A DNA stretch of 64,000 bases, taken from contig OX465110.1 of assembly GCA_949987565.1 (NCBI GenBank), forward strand, positions 5,057,476 through 5,121,475, written 5' to 3'. How positions within the stretch are numbered: position 1 is the first letter of the stretch; the number at the start of each line of letters is the position of its first letter. Below, piece after piece: positions 47,225 to 59,159 of this stretch. Position numbers and translations under genes: made by a program. The notes under the pieces were generated by a model, which saw only the letters and a program-made list of their open reading frames with translations, was not told the origin of the DNA and did not search any database. This stretch comes from Luidia sarsii (lineage: Eukaryota > Echinodermata > Asteroidea > Paxillosida > Luidiidae).

Positions 47225-47839
47225 GATGAAAGAAGAAAAAAAAGAAAAATTACCGGGCCTTGCGGTTTATCGAGCCTAATTCCTGATGCCGTAGCGATCT
47301 CAAAGGGATTCCCCAATGATTGCTCGTTCCCCGGACAGTTGGGAGGGATTAACCGATTTCTCATCGCCACCACGCTTGGCTGGATTCACAGCCGGGAAGG
47401 GAGGCTATACAAATCTTCCTCCTTTTCCCTTTTACCTCTCTCTGGGAATACTTGTGGGAGGAGAGGGGGGGGGATAAGTTTTAGACCCGGGGGAGACACC
47501 CCACGGGCCGAATGATTTTACAGTGGGAAAAAGGGGAAAGGGGTTGGGGGCGTTATTGACACAATGACTGGCATCAAAGCCTTTGTTACCTCGTCCAACT
47601 ACCCCCCCTCCTCCTCCTCCTTCCTTCATCGGAATCAGATTTGTTCTGCTAGAAGTTCCCTATCAAATTCTGTATCGTAAAGGGACAAAGCTTCTTCGTC
47701 ATTCAAGTCAGTCTAGAAACTACCAAATACCGGTACTGCAGTACATGAAACTATGTTTTCTTTTTTCGAAAAAAAATTCCCATTTGAAAAAAAAAAATCA
47801 GTTTTCCTGGACTTTGTTTTATTGGAAGTAGGCCAATGC

Positions 47840-48065
47840 ATGTAGTTAAAAAAAAGTGCATCCACTTTGTTTGATCCCCAAATTGCTGTCGCCATTTTAA
47901 GAACAAATTATGTGGTATGGTATTTGGGTCTTGATCCCTCCCCGGTAAAGATAGTTGACTATCTGGGAAGGCCACTATCTAAGGGCTGGATAGCTCAGAA
48001 GGTAAGAGCGCTGGCACGTTAAGCCAGAGGTCTTGTGTCCACATCTGAGTCCCGTTAGATTTTCA
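47840..48065 (+). mobile_element. tRNA-related SINE
   Basis: GTGCATCCACTTTGTTTGAT, GATAGTTGACTATCTGGGAA, GGGCTGGATAGCTCAGAAGG, GCACGTTAAGCCAGAGG. The anticodon arm CTGGC-ACGTTAA-GCCAG pairs perfectly, the best tRNA-like fold in the family here, but the T arm is degraded. Confidence 0.8.
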
Positions 48066-48069
48066 TTGT

Positions 48070-50730
48070 CATTTTTTCAGATTTTGGAAAAACTTCTTTG
48101 AATGTCAGACCCTCTTTCAAGATGAATACATTTCAGGTTTGTCTTGACAGCAAGCAGTTTGCACCATTTTTTGCTACTTTTTCCTCTTTTTTGTGTGTAC
48201 ATTTACAAGTATATGAACGTTATCTTGCACTACATACAAGTGAATTGAAATTGGTTTTGCTGATTTGTTACGGAACTGTATGGGCCAAACAAAATCGTTA
48301 TAGCTCTGATTGAATGCCGCTATACATATTCAAATCCACCAACTGGGAGACCACTTGGTTAAGACGACAGCCCAAGAAAGCAGGAGCTGCAGGTTCAAGT
48401 ACCACCAGAGCAGCTTGTATTGTAGCAGCAGGTAATCGTGCAAAGCACTGGGGCATACTCAGTGCTAATTATAATGCTTTGAATAACTTTACATGCATTG
48501 GAAAACTGCCTATCGTCATTGTCTTTCTTTTTTTCCCCTCCTGCGCGATTCTATTTCTGAGTTGGGGGGGGGGAGTTGAGGGAGGGGGATACGTATCTAA
48601 TTGAGACACGCTGTTCCAATTGCGTATGTCATTGAGGAAGTGGCATTACTAATAATTGACTGGTGTGCAGCTTAAAATGTCCTGACGAGCTCCAAGCGAC
48701 GACAGACGGCCAGTGACATTCTGGGCTGCCCTCCAGTAATACTGCCCCTCACCCCACCCACTACCACCATACCGCCTGCTGTACCTCTACCCCCCCCCCG
48801 GCCCCCCGCCTCCCTCACCCCCTTTTCTTTCCGACCCCCTATCTAGATCCTGCCTCCCCTTGCCCGCTCTTTCAGTACCTGTGAGCACCTGGATGGAGAC
48901 AATCAATTAGAATTTGTGCGTGGGTCTCAAGTTACAAATGTAATACCGTTGCCAAGACAGAGGAAACCTTGGTAACTCTATGGACTACCATCTGGAACGC
49001 TGAATGTCAAAAGCTGTGTTCCTTTTTCTGTGGGGGGGGGGGGAGGGTTCGAACTACCGCGACTTTGCCGAGAAAAAACCCCGACACAATCAAATCTTGA
49101 AGTCAATGAAAAACAACTAATAGATACTGTTGCAAGCTGCTCACTGACTAATATGACCTGCAATTCATAAATCCCAAAAGATCGAGGGCCTGACGTTTCG
49201 ATCCAAGCAGGACCTTTCTCGAAGGCAAAAAGGTCCTGCTAGGATCGAAACGTCAGGCCCTCGATCTTTTGAGATTGACAATTAAATCCTATGGGAATGC
49301 AAGGTAAACTGCCGCCCGTGTTAAGTTAAAGTGACACAATCTCAAAACCAACAGACACAAGAACGGTTGTGGAAACGTTCTTCCCGGCCGCGGTAACTTT
49401 GCAGCGCCCGCGATGTACGACCAGCCATTCACGGCAAGTGAACGCTGCATCTGATGAAGTATACCGTAGCTGTCGCTGCGATTGCCTCTGCACTCTTTCC
49501 ATCTGGTTTAATACTTAGTCTTTAAGTGCCCTATTCTCCTATATGGTTAGACCATTAAGCGCGGCTATCTCTGAGCATTTTCTGCGATTTGTGCAAATGA
49601 GTGTATTTGACAGACTGACAACTCTGGCAGAGGAAACCACGTTATCTCTTGGTTGTTAACGATGCTCAAGCAATTATGGAATCCCCCAATGGACATCTTT
49701 ATCACCCCCCCCCCCTCCCTTCCCCTCCCAGATTTGAAGATTCGGGCCCACACGCGAGGCCTCCCCCCTCCCAAACTCCATCTCCAACTCCCCTTCTTCC
49801 CCCCCCCCCCCGATGACTGTGTCACTCTCCCAATCGGAATCTGTTGCACTGCCATCTTCCCTAATGCAAAGCATGCCCCTTTCTCTCCTCTAGACACGCG
49901 CTGCATGTCACAACTGATCGCCACTAAATGCCGTAGACGAACGAAGTAGGTCACCATCACAGAACCCACCACCAACCCTAGGAGGCCTGCATTTTCCAAT
50001 ACTCAATAGCACAGCACCCAGCTCCTATTCCTCAAAGGCCACAAAAAATAAAATAAAATGGAGATCTGAGGATCAGTTGATTCTTCATGATTTTTTGTTT
50101 TTTCCTTCTGGGACTAGAAAACCCAGGAAGTGACTATCGTCTCCAGGTGTATATTGTGTGTGTACATGAGCGTATGCCGACTTCCTTCGGCACCTGGCTG
50201 GCTAGGAGCCCTAGCTGGGATCCTCAACAGCTCCCTGCAATCAGATCCATGCAGCTCCCATGGTGTCGCAATAACATGATTTCAAGGCATCTGGCCAATC
50301 GTCAGGTGGCAGATTATGGGCGCAATCGTGTATCTTGTTTGTCTGATTTGAGCTGCAGTGAACCAGTGGATTAGCCCATTGAGTTGCAATGTCACTTTTG
50401 CGGGCTATTGTTCACCAGTGCATAGTATATATGTATACAACCCCATCCGGATCCCCACCCCCCACCTCTGCCCCCCAAAACCCCAAAACAACACCTTTCT
50501 TATTGCTACAACCATGCACATTCTGTTAGTTCACTTTTGTTTGTGCACTTTGTGTTGCATTTGATGCAGCATGGAGCTCACAGTATGTCATTCCTACCCA
50601 GTATGCCGTAAGGACAGTACACTCATCAGTATTACACTCAGCAGTACCTTTTCACACTTGACTACTTGAGTATCGGTGGATACTACAGAATCATGAAATG
50701 TCCCATTACCAGTGACGTGCCCCACACACA
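48070..50730. other. No supported gene; hairpin repeat at 49176-49270
   Basis: AAAAGATCGAGGGCCTGACG to AGCAGGACCTTT is inverted as AAAGGTCCTGCTAGGATCGA to GATCTTTT (49176-49270): another hairpin of the dispersed family, with a different outer arm. C/G-runs lie at 48790, 49033 and 49800. The ORFs at 49565-49999 (minus) and 50087-50374 (plus) lack recognisable domains. Confidence 0.6.
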
Positions 50731-50934
50731 TATAGAGGTTTTTCACATGACGTCACTTGACCGCCAAAGGCTGATTAGCATGTCCGCAGGAGCGTCCAAA
50801 TACGCGGACGCGCGTGCAAATATCCAATCTGAGTATTTCCATTTTGGTGATTCGAAGGCGCGTGCGCGTTCTGCGTACATCCGCGTGAGTTGAACGCTGA
50901 CCGGCAAAAAAGCATGTGACTGAAAACCCTCTAT
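50731..50934. mobile_element. MITE with TATAGAGG ends
   Basis: TATAGAGGTTTTTCACATGA at the left and CATGTGACTGAAAACCCTCTATA at the right are inverted. The interior holds CGCGGACGCGCG-type palindromes. A relative (GACCTTTTTCACGTGACGTC) is at 15168. Confidence 0.7.
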
Positions 50935-50967
50935 AGGCCCCATGTGATTTGGTTTCAAAAGATGTCT

Positions 50968-51428
50968 CACTATGAACATCTAAACCGTGAAAAAGGGGTG
51001 AAAATGTCATTTTGCCGTGAAGCTAAAAAGTCACTGTGATTTCACGGTGCATTTTACAGTGAATTCACCGTGAAAATAATCGCTTCTCTGACCTGATAAG
51101 GACATCTTCAGGACACTCAAAAAGACCGTGAAAAAAATGTGAATATCTAGGATGGCAAGCTCCAGCCTTGGGGGATGGCTAATTCAATTACCAGTAGGGA
51201 CCACCAGCCTCATTGTGTCCTTGTACCTGTCACTCCCAGATACATCTAAATTTCCTCTAGCCATCCATTTACCACCAGGAATGTGGCCTTGGAGACCACT
51301 GGTGAAAACACCATGAAAATGACTTGGCTAACTCTGTGCCATAAAATAGGGGCGAAAACACGGTGAATTTTCTTTTCACGGCTAAATGACATTTTCACCC
51401 CATTTTCACCGTTTAGATGTTCATAGTG
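50968..51428. mobile_element. CACTA-type non-autonomous transposon, copy 2 (461 bp)
   Basis: Same ends as 22911-23288 (CACTATGAACATCTAAACCG), exact 3-bp duplication TCT at 50965-50967 and 51429-51431. The interior is related to copy 1 in inverse orientation, with about 80 bp of extra sequence (GACCACCAGCCTCATTGTGT...). Confidence 0.85.
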
Positions 51429-52091
51429 TCTCAAGGACAAGTTTTGCAAGGTTTGTCAAGAAAACTGATACCTTATCTGAGGACCTCTGTTGTGCAGTCC
51501 TTGGTTAATCCAAACAAGGAGTTGTTGTTTTAGAAATGCTGTTGCGTCCTCGTTTGTCCTTTGACCTACCCCATCCAGAGAATCGCTATAATCTGTCGAT
51601 ATCCCCCTGAAATGCAAACAGTGGGTGCATCCAGTACTCACTTAACCAGAGCATTTTATTTGCTGGGCAAATTTTGGCCATTATATTGCACAGGTCATGT
51701 CTCTCCGGACCAGACATCTTAGAGCGTGTTAAACGAAAAAGAGCAAATAGAAATATTTGTTATTGTCTGATTTTTTTTTAGCAGAATAGCAAACAATGTC
51801 AAAAATGTCATTCCTGGTATGACATGTTTGCTATGTGAATTGTATTATCTTTATATCATCTGTTGCTGTGATACTGCCCAAAATGGTGTCGCTCGGCAAG
51901 TTGTTTTTACTCTGAAGCTTTTCAGACGGATTGAATTGGTGACTGTACAGCTACCACTGCTGCTGATGGTATATCTTTTATCACACTGCCTATACTGCAG
52001 TGCAAGCACTAGGTGTGCTAGTGTCTTGCAGCCATAGGGCCTAGCCATAGACATACACGCAGCAGCTTTTGATATGGAATGGGACCCAGTG

Positions 52092-52195
52092 GTCAATTTC
52101 ATCAGACTCAGCACTACTTACAACCAGTTGCAAGACTGGTGAGCAATGCACAGAAGCTGCCAGACCTATCACAACTATGATTGATGGGTTAGCTA
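52092..52195. mobile_element. Palindromic MITE, 'CATCGTAAGTT' family, degenerate copy 5
   Basis: GTCAATTTCATCAGACTCAG, GAGCAATGCACAGAAGCTGC, CCTATCACAACTATGATTGA in the family order; right end missing. Confidence 0.55.
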
Positions 52196-52224
52196 CTTAA
52201 TGTACCGCTTTTTTGACCAGTTTT

Positions 52225-52500
52225 GAAATCATTGAATTGAAAGATGGCAAAGAAAGCTTTGACTGTACCTCCTGGTACTTGAACCTGAGACTTCTGTTTT
52301 AGCGTGCTAGCAGTCTTACCATCTGAGCTATCCAGCCTTCCCAAAGAGTCAACCGGTCTTTGCCGGGATGGGAGCTCCCATCCATTCAACCAACCATTAA
52401 CTGTTGCATGTCCAGGGATCACGCCCCCATCTTACTTCAGTAAACCTGGCTACAGCAGCTCTGGGATCGCACAAAGTGGATGCAGCTTTTTGATTTTAAA
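52225..52500 (-). mobile_element. tRNA-related SINE, minus strand, with body
   Basis: Reverse complement reads GCTGCATCCACTTTGTGCGA, GGCGTGATCCCTGGAC, GGCTGGATAGCTCAGATGGT and GTCTCAGGTTCAAGTACC. A further 3'-end fragment lies at about 52575-52640. Confidence 0.75.
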
Positions 52501-52855
52501 AGTTTGATTCTATCAAAATAAATACAAACAAATGAAGAAAAAAACTGACTGGGAACTTTTGAACAATTTTGAAAAAAAAAAATGGCACAGAAAACTTTGA
52601 CTGGACTGGAACTTTAAACCCGAGACCTGGTTTGTGTAGGCAGAGTTCCAGTCCCAGTTTTCTTTGACTTTTTTTCCCCCCTCAAAATATCACAATTGTT
52701 TAAAAGAAAGTACAAGAGCTACAGTTACTGTAGCTAAATGGTGAGTTAGCCATCTGTAGATGAGTTACCATGGATCGTGAAGGCTCCGTGGATATCCACC
52801 CCAGCTCCGTTGATCATACCCATAAAATCCTTCTCTCTTTCTTTTTTTGTTCAAG

Positions 52856-53020
52856 CCGTCTCCTTCCCGCGTCCCTCCCCAATCACGCCGCCAAGATGTA
52901 CGACGATCAATGCCAGTCCTACTACGCTCCTCTCCTCCAACGCTCGGGCCCCCGGGGGCTGGGGGCGCTTCACATACGTCCAAACACAACGAGTGGCTCA
53001 TTATGAGTCAGTTGGCTTGT
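52856..53020 (+). other. Weak candidate exon
   Basis: Follows a strong acceptor (TCTCTTTCTTTTTTTGTTCAAG). All three frames stay open for 50 or more codons. One of them joins in phase with the exon ending at 41107 (VSFPRPSPITPPRC...); another reads LPASLPNHAAKMYDDQCQSY. No good donor was found, and openness in all frames lowers confidence. Confidence 0.15.
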
Positions 53021-53075
53021 AATGGGAACCACATGGCCGGTGACACCTGGCTCGGGGAGTTGGCTGGGATAGAGT

Positions 53076-53192
53076 ATGGGGGAGGGGAGGGGAGGGGAGG
53101 GAAAGGGAGGGGAGGGGAGGGGAGGGGAGGGGAGGGGAGGGGAGGGGAGGGGAGGGGAGGGGAGGGGAGGGGAGGGGAGGGGAGGGGAGGGG
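53076..53192. repeat. (GGGGA)n pentanucleotide tract
   Basis: About 23 near-perfect GGGGA units; the Gly/Glu/Arg ORFs over it are artefacts. Such tracts can form G-quadruplexes. Confidence 0.95.
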
Positions 53193-53460
53193 GGACCAGG
53201 AGGGGGGGGGTCTTTGGTCCCCGCAGCAACTTGTCATCGAGTAATGATGGATTCCGGTCTTCGCTCCCAAAAATGGGGGATGTGGTTTTTTTCTTCTTCT
53301 TTCTTCTCCTGTACCGTACGTTGCCTGATGCCCGCAAGAGACCCTTAGAGGTTAGCATTGTCACCCCTGTACCTCTCCTGCTGCTCTACGGAAATTGCAA
53401 GACGATAAACTGCGCCGATGTGGCGCGCGCTAACCGAAAACGACGCTGATTTCTTTGAGA

Positions 53461-53571
53461 ATGGCTCCTGACAAGTCTTCCAAGACTCCTTCCAAGGTGA
53501 CGCTGGGAAATGTAAAGTGCTTTTTCCGTCTTCCAGCGAGTGACTTGCCCGAAACAGAAAAGAAGAAATGA
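53461..53571 (+). CDS. Small ORF, possible first exon
   Basis: ATG in a favourable context (TGAGAATGG) opens a Lys/Ser/Pro-rich start (MAPDKSSKTPSK) that meets a donor-like AAG/GTGACG at 53497. Read straight through it gives 36 residues ending ETEKKK. It may be a first exon or chance; no partner is found. Confidence 0.2.
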   Translation: MAPDKSSKTPSKVTLGNVKCFFRLPASDLPETEKKK

Positions 53572-53865
53572 TTTTTTTTTTTCGTTCTTGGGTGTCGGCG
53601 ACAAATCTGGGGCATGGCCCCTAGCAACCAACCCCCCTCTCTCTCTCTTATCGACCCGGCAATTCTCTGGGCAAAATGGCATCTGAGTTGTTGTTGTCTA
53701 GTCACAGCAGTCATTCGTTAGGACTCTTGAGACAAGACGTTGGACGTGCAAGTGGATGAGGTTCTGTCCTCTCTCTTCTTCTCGTAATCCTTATGCAATT
53801 CGGATGACGCGTGCTCTCCTCACTTCGCAAATTTTAAAGGGGGACTCTACACTCTAGGACCTATA

Positions 53866-54313
53866 GGGCCATTCCCACTACGAAAATTACCGCGATTTGC
53901 ATCGCGATTCAAACCCTTTTTTTGTGGTCGTTGTCCACACAGGCCAAATAATCTTGAGCCGATTGCGTTTACCTACGTGGTCGCACTGCGCTTTTGGTAT
54001 TCCTCCTGAAAGATAAACAAACCCTGAGCTCTATGCTGGCAGTAAGCTGCTGGCAGGATCGTGGGATTAGAAGAAAAAACATGGTGCGATTTGAGCGGAG
54101 TGTTCTCACATGCAGCGCGCGCGTCGCAAGTAAACGCGATCATTTGAAAAAGTCTCACTCTTCAGTGGAGTCAGAATTGCGATTCAATTCCCACTAATAA
54201 GCGATCGCATCTATTGTGTTTGTGTCCACCCCCTCAATCAAAGTGGAGTTTGAATCAGGATTCAAATCGCGATGAAAATAATCGCTTTTATTGGGTGTAG
54301 TGGAAATGTGCCC
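53866..54313. mobile_element. MITE with GGGC.CATT.CCACTAC ends
   Basis: GGGCCATTCCCACTACG and TGTAGTGGAAATGTGCCC are inverted, with inner CGCGATTTGCATCGCGATTC and GAATCAGGATTCAAATCGCG. TA lies on both sides. Confidence 0.7.
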
Positions 54314-54610
54314 TAGTGCGTCTCTGTCTGACGATACCCGTATCATCCTTGGTCTTTGGCCTGATTAAGGCTCCATCCTGGAAACCATCTCATCTCCGTG
54401 GTGGAGACTGCAGACCAGTTGCTGCTATTCAAAGCGTACAGGGGTTGGTCAGTCAACCACAAGGTAGTGTTCTACATGCCCATAGGTAGCCATTTGCCAC
54501 TTCTGGGTGGAGGGAAGTACCCGGTAATTTGTGACAAAGTGCCTCCCCCCATGGACAGTAATTCATCACAAATCCCATTGCTGGATTTCCACCTACCATC
54601 TATACAGTAT

Positions 54611-54703
54611 CTAGGGTCATTCACACTAACACGAAAAAAAAGAAAGAAACAGAGTCACTTTTCCATTTGGATGTTGCTGTGTGAATGCTAAATCGCCCTT
54701 ATA
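54611..54703. mobile_element. Very short MITE with AGGGTCATTCACACTA-type ends
   Basis: AGGGTCATTCACACTAAC and GTGTGAATGCTAAATCGCCCT are inverted over about 90 bp. Possibly the solo end of a larger element. Confidence 0.4.
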
Positions 54704-54994
54704 GGCCTAATCACGTTTCGAAATTGCAGTCTGTCTTGTATTTTTTCTTGGAAACAGTGCGATTGTTTGCCGGGTGTGAACATACATTGTGTGAACGCTA
54801 CCGAGTTCAGTGCGTGCAGATTAACATCCAGCACTACCAAATAAACTGATTATTTTGAATAATAACCTGCCGTGTTTTTTAAGTCGCAATCAAAGATTTG
54901 CTAATTTTTGTGAGTAAAAATGCACACACACAAAATTAATTGGTTTTGCAATTGTGATTTACTTTTCGATGAAAAACAAAATGTCACTCTGCCT

Positions 54995-55440
54995 TTGAGA
55001 AAGGTCCTGCTAGGATCAAAACGTCACGCCCACTAAATTTTGAGATTTGCATTTTGGTAATTTTAGTGAGTAAGCAGTTTGCAACATTTTTGTATATCAC
55101 TTTAAGTGTGAAAGTACAGTGTGCCTCGCAAACGCGATCCTGAGTACAGCGCACAGCACATAACCATAGCTGCCAACCATTCCTTTTTTTTTGGAGGAAT
55201 CATTCCTCTTTTGGGGAAAAATGTATCACAGATACAGATTTTGATAATTTTTTATACAAAAATGTTGCAATCTGCTTACTGACTAAAATTACCAAAATGC
55301 AAATCTTAAAATTTAGTGGGCCTAACGTTTCCATCCTAGCAGGACCTTTCTCAAAGGCAGCTTTCTCTGCCTTTGAGAAAGGTCCTGCTAGGATCAAAAC
55401 GTCAGGCCTGCTAAATTTTAAGATACAGATTTTGATAAAT
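54995..55440. repeat. Two further copies of the dispersed hairpin repeat
   Basis: A single arm with tail at 55001-55100 (GAGAAAGGTCCTGCTAGGAT to GCAGTTTGCAACATTTTTG) and an inverted pair at 55266-55432 whose loop is the palindromic GAGAAAGCTGCCTTTGAGAA-like sequence. The tails point outward on both sides of the pair. Confidence 0.8.
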
Positions 55441-56416
55441 GGTTTGGAAATACACATATATTCTTTTGTAGTTTGCTCTGTGATTCCTCTATTTAGCAGA
55501 AGTATTCTTAATTCCCTTTAAGAAAGTTTGGCAGCTGCAAGTATGCATGACCATAGCATAGCAATCCCCCAGCTTGCTTGATTTTAGAACAGTTGGCGAC
55601 TCACGGACAATGCATCTACGGAGCTGAATGACTCATCTGAAGGAATGAGGATTTAAAAAAATTAAAAATTTAATGGAGTCCATTGCTGCAATTGGTTTGA
55701 ACATTGTCTATGGCCAGACAGCTTGGTCCCCGCTTGCAATGAAGAAGTCAAAACTTGTCTTCGGGTTTTTTTGGGAGGAAAATACTGACAGGGTCTGGGA
55801 TTCCTTTGGCTGCACATTACATCTCCCATCGGGAAGAAAGGGGAGGATCGGCTTTCACTAGGACCACATTGCAGAGAGAAAAAAAAATTGCCAAGGGACC
55901 CATGAACAATGCATGTGTCCCATCCTGTCAGGTGAAGTGTGGTTGGGCCAGGGGTGATTGGGGGGAGGGTGGGTGGAGGGTGGTGGTGTAGGGGCACAGA
56001 CACCCCTCGAAACCCCCCCCCCAAAAAAAAAAAAAAATGCGTTGTCATAGACAGCCTGCAGTCCGCCACAATGGTTCTACATACGGGGGAGAAATGGATT
56101 AAAATGATTTACAAGGTCCCTGGAGAGGTAGAGGATGGTTGAAGGGGGAGGGGAGGAGGAAAGAGATGGGGGGGAGCTGTCTCTCATGGGGGTAGTGGGT
56201 AGAACATCTGATCTACGAAAAAAAAATCTTTATAAGTGATCCTACATCTGTCATGTTTTAGTGGCTGTGTGCATATGCTGCCCTGACTTTGAGTTCATTT
56301 ACTTGTCGGGCAATGAAACTTTCCCCCTTGAGTGACATTTGGCAGGCATTAATGACTGGCCGTTTTGGGTTGTTTTTTGGGGGTTTTTTTTTTGGGGGGG
56401 GGGTTTGCAGATCACT

Positions 56417-56870
56417 GGGGTCATTCAGACACCGTACTAAAAGTGGTCTATCTTCGGTTTAAACTAAAAAGGGTCTAACTAGTCATGTTTGAACGGTCTA
56501 CGTAGACCGTTTTGGGTACCGGTACTACAAACGGTCTATCTTAGACCGCCGAGGAGGAGTGGACTAGACTACAAAGACCGGTCTACGTAGACCGGTCCAC
56601 AAACCTTAACGTGTCTGAACGGTCTATCTCATAACCACACCCGGTTTAGGCAGACGAGTGGACGCATTACATAACTGGTGATTTATGACAATTAAGGGAC
56701 GTTGGGATTCAGGGTCAAGCAACGTGTGTGACCTCTTAGTACCAGAGATAGACTGTTTTCAGTTGAACTCACTGAGTATGAACGCAAGGGGTTTGCAATG
56801 AAATGTTTACCTCCCGCTGTGACCGCAAACGATAGACCTTTTTCGGTCTCGGTGTCTGAACATATACCCC
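56417..56870. mobile_element. MITE with GGGGT...TTCAGACACCG ends
   Basis: GGGGTCATTCAGACACCG and CGGTGTCTGAACATATACCCC are inverted. The interior repeats GGTCTACGTAGACCG and GGTCTATCTTAGACCG palindromes. Its right end overlaps the next element by about 4 bp. Confidence 0.75.
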
Positions 56871-58920
56871 TTTCCCACTACGCAATCTCCGGGTTATCTC
56901 GGGGGTAACGGCAAGCCTTACCCCCGAGATACCCCGGGTTGGAAATGGTTGCCAGGACGTTTCCCACTACACTTTTCCCGCCCCGGGTTGAGACCGAAAA
57001 ATCGGCCGTTACCCCGGGGTTCGTTAACCCTGCTCGCGACCAGGGTTAAGGATGGAAATCTCGGGGGTAACGGCCGAACCCCGGGGTTGGCGTTGTAGTG
57101 GGAAACCGCGCCGGGGTACGAGTCCGGTGGACATTCTCAGGGTTAAGACACCGGATGCGTTACGTAATGGGACGGTCAGAGGTGGGATACGTGGCGGGAA
57201 AATCCGCATGCGACGCACATCTGGCATTTACAAGAGGGCAGTAAATTCACGACGGCAACGACGGCAGTTGCCGTCGTGCCCTCACCAATTGCCGCGGTGC
57301 CCTTAAATTTGGAGGATTTTCACGGCAACAAATTGCCGTGCCCTTTTAGCACACTGCAGCGCGCATGAAATAATATTCCGACTGCGGTGCAGTGTGTGTG
57401 CAGCACACATGGAAGCTTCACTGTACCGTGCGCACTGTCAGCTAAACATTGCGCATTCTGTGCACAACTGTATGGACTGTGGATGGGTGTACATGTAGAT
57501 GTACAGTACATGTGCATCTACTGTACATGTACATGTATACACGTACACATACACGATCAATGTACTGTACATGTACATGTACAGTACTTACATGGCCATG
57601 TCAGATACGTACATGGACAGTGCGTTCGATCCTGACAGTTTCATGTCAACAAACTTTTAATCTGCGGGTACCAGTGAATCTTGGACATCGCTGGCTGTAC
57701 CAAACAACGGGTACCAACGGTAGTTGGGAGCGATTTGCGTTGCACGATAGATAGATTGCGCAGCATGCAGCACGTGGTCGGGTTGCGTGCGAAAGTAGAA
57801 TCGAAGAGCTGTCAAAGGTTTGCGTGTTCGCGGGTGCCTTTTCAAAGTCGTAACCATGCCCCGAAAGGAGAAAGCTAAACAGCAAAACGAGCTACTACTT
57901 CACGATACAGCACAAAAATGTCGCAAACTTTATTCTTTTTTTCAGGTAGGCCTACGAACGTAGTTATTCTCAATTTTTTGGACGAGAACTGATGAGAAGG
58001 TTTTGGAACACCGAACCCACATCGCGATACCTTGACAGCATGGACTATTCTATTAGGAATGAGAGGGGTGCGAGTTTATACAATAATAAGCTCCGATAAT
58101 ATGCTCGTTTAGGTTGGACCTAGCTGCTTAAAAATCCATCTTTACAAAACATGTAGGCTCTTTAGAATCCCTTTTATTTTGATTTTTTTGTGAGGATCTA
58201 TTGTCAGATATTTTTGTCGTCCCGCTTACTATAGCAGTAGCACCCCGGCCATACCTGAATGGTACTGTTCATGTTCCGTGAGAATACGTATTGGTGGCTG
58301 ACTGAAACCTATTTTAGACGTCATTTTTATGTTGGAAAATAATCCTTTTCAGGCATTGTGGTCCCACAGAAACGATGATATATTAGTAGGAGACCTAAAA
58401 CAACGATTCGGTGCCTTCAGCGCCTATTTTGAAAGTTTTGTTTAAAGTGCTTACAGCGTGTTTGCATCGGTACTAATAAAAAAAAGTCGGTAAATTGCCT
58501 TGATGCCCCGGATTTGCCGAAATTTTATATCTATATTATATTTATATCTGACGCCATTTTCAATGCAGTGTACATGTACACGAGAGTGCGGATTATGCCG
58601 TTAATCGAGTGCAGCCCACATGTATCCAGTCAGGCAGCGCGCGCCGACGGGTGGTTGCTGGGCGACAAGGCGGTACGAGGCATTGTGGGACCAGCTAGCG
58701 CGCTGTGGGATTTCCGGTCCGGGCAGTGACGGACACCGGGGTTGGGTGTAGTGGGAAATCGCACATCGTTAACCCGGGGCAAGCTCGCCCCGGGTTTCGC
58801 GAAACTCCGGGTTAACGCGACAAATGGGAACAGAACTCAGGGTTAACGAACCCCGGGGTACAGAATGCTAAACCCGGGGCGGCAAATCTCGGGGTTAAGC
58901 AGTTTGTAGTGGGAAAAGGG
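56867..58920. mobile_element. 2-kb TA-flanked transposon with CCCCTTTCCCACTAC ends
   Basis: Ends CCCCTTTCCCACTACGCAAT and GTAGTGGGAAAAGGG are inverted, with TA at 56865-56866 and 58921-58922. Subterminal zones on both sides are packed with AACCCCGGGGTT/TACCCCCGAGAT motifs. Extra copies of the GTAGTGGGAAA end lie inside (57098 and 58749), so it is a composite or has duplicated ends. It contains a GTACAT microsatellite (57490-57610) and the exon at 57856-57945. Confidence 0.7.
57856..57945 (+). CDS. Candidate first exon of a transposon-encoded protein
   Basis: Thirty codons from ATG to CAG/GTAGGC (phase 0): MPRKEKAKQQNELLLHDTAQ, then KCRKLYSFFQ. A basic start ending K..KL.SFF is common at the N-termini of zinc-finger-type DNA transposon proteins, but no zinc finger or transposase follows within the element. 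May be a remnant. Confidence 0.35.
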
Positions 58921-59159
58921 TAATAGACACTAAATCGAGCTCCATAGCACGCAGTACAAAATCCCTCACTTTCGAGGCAAAAAAGTTTCTCAGGTCTTGT
59001 ATCACACTCATCACTCATCGGTCGGCTGTAGAGCAGGTGACTACAAGCTGTCTCCAACCACTGCGGTCTAGAGCAGAGTTGACAGTATCATTAGGTTGTA
59101 GCATCCCTTCATAATGGGGTCTTGTATAACTATACCCTCAACCCCAGTAAAGACTTAGT

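Noticed and set aside
47983..48065. Functional tRNA gene
   Set aside because: The anticodon stem pairs, but U33 is C and the T arm is broken; it occurs as a dispersed family with a shared body, so it is a SINE.
50087..50374. 95-residue plus-strand ORF, with a possible tiny exon at 50117-50147 in phase with the signal-peptide exon
   Set aside because: The acceptor is good but the donor (GTGTAT) is poor, and a 31-bp exon match in phase is easily coincidental.
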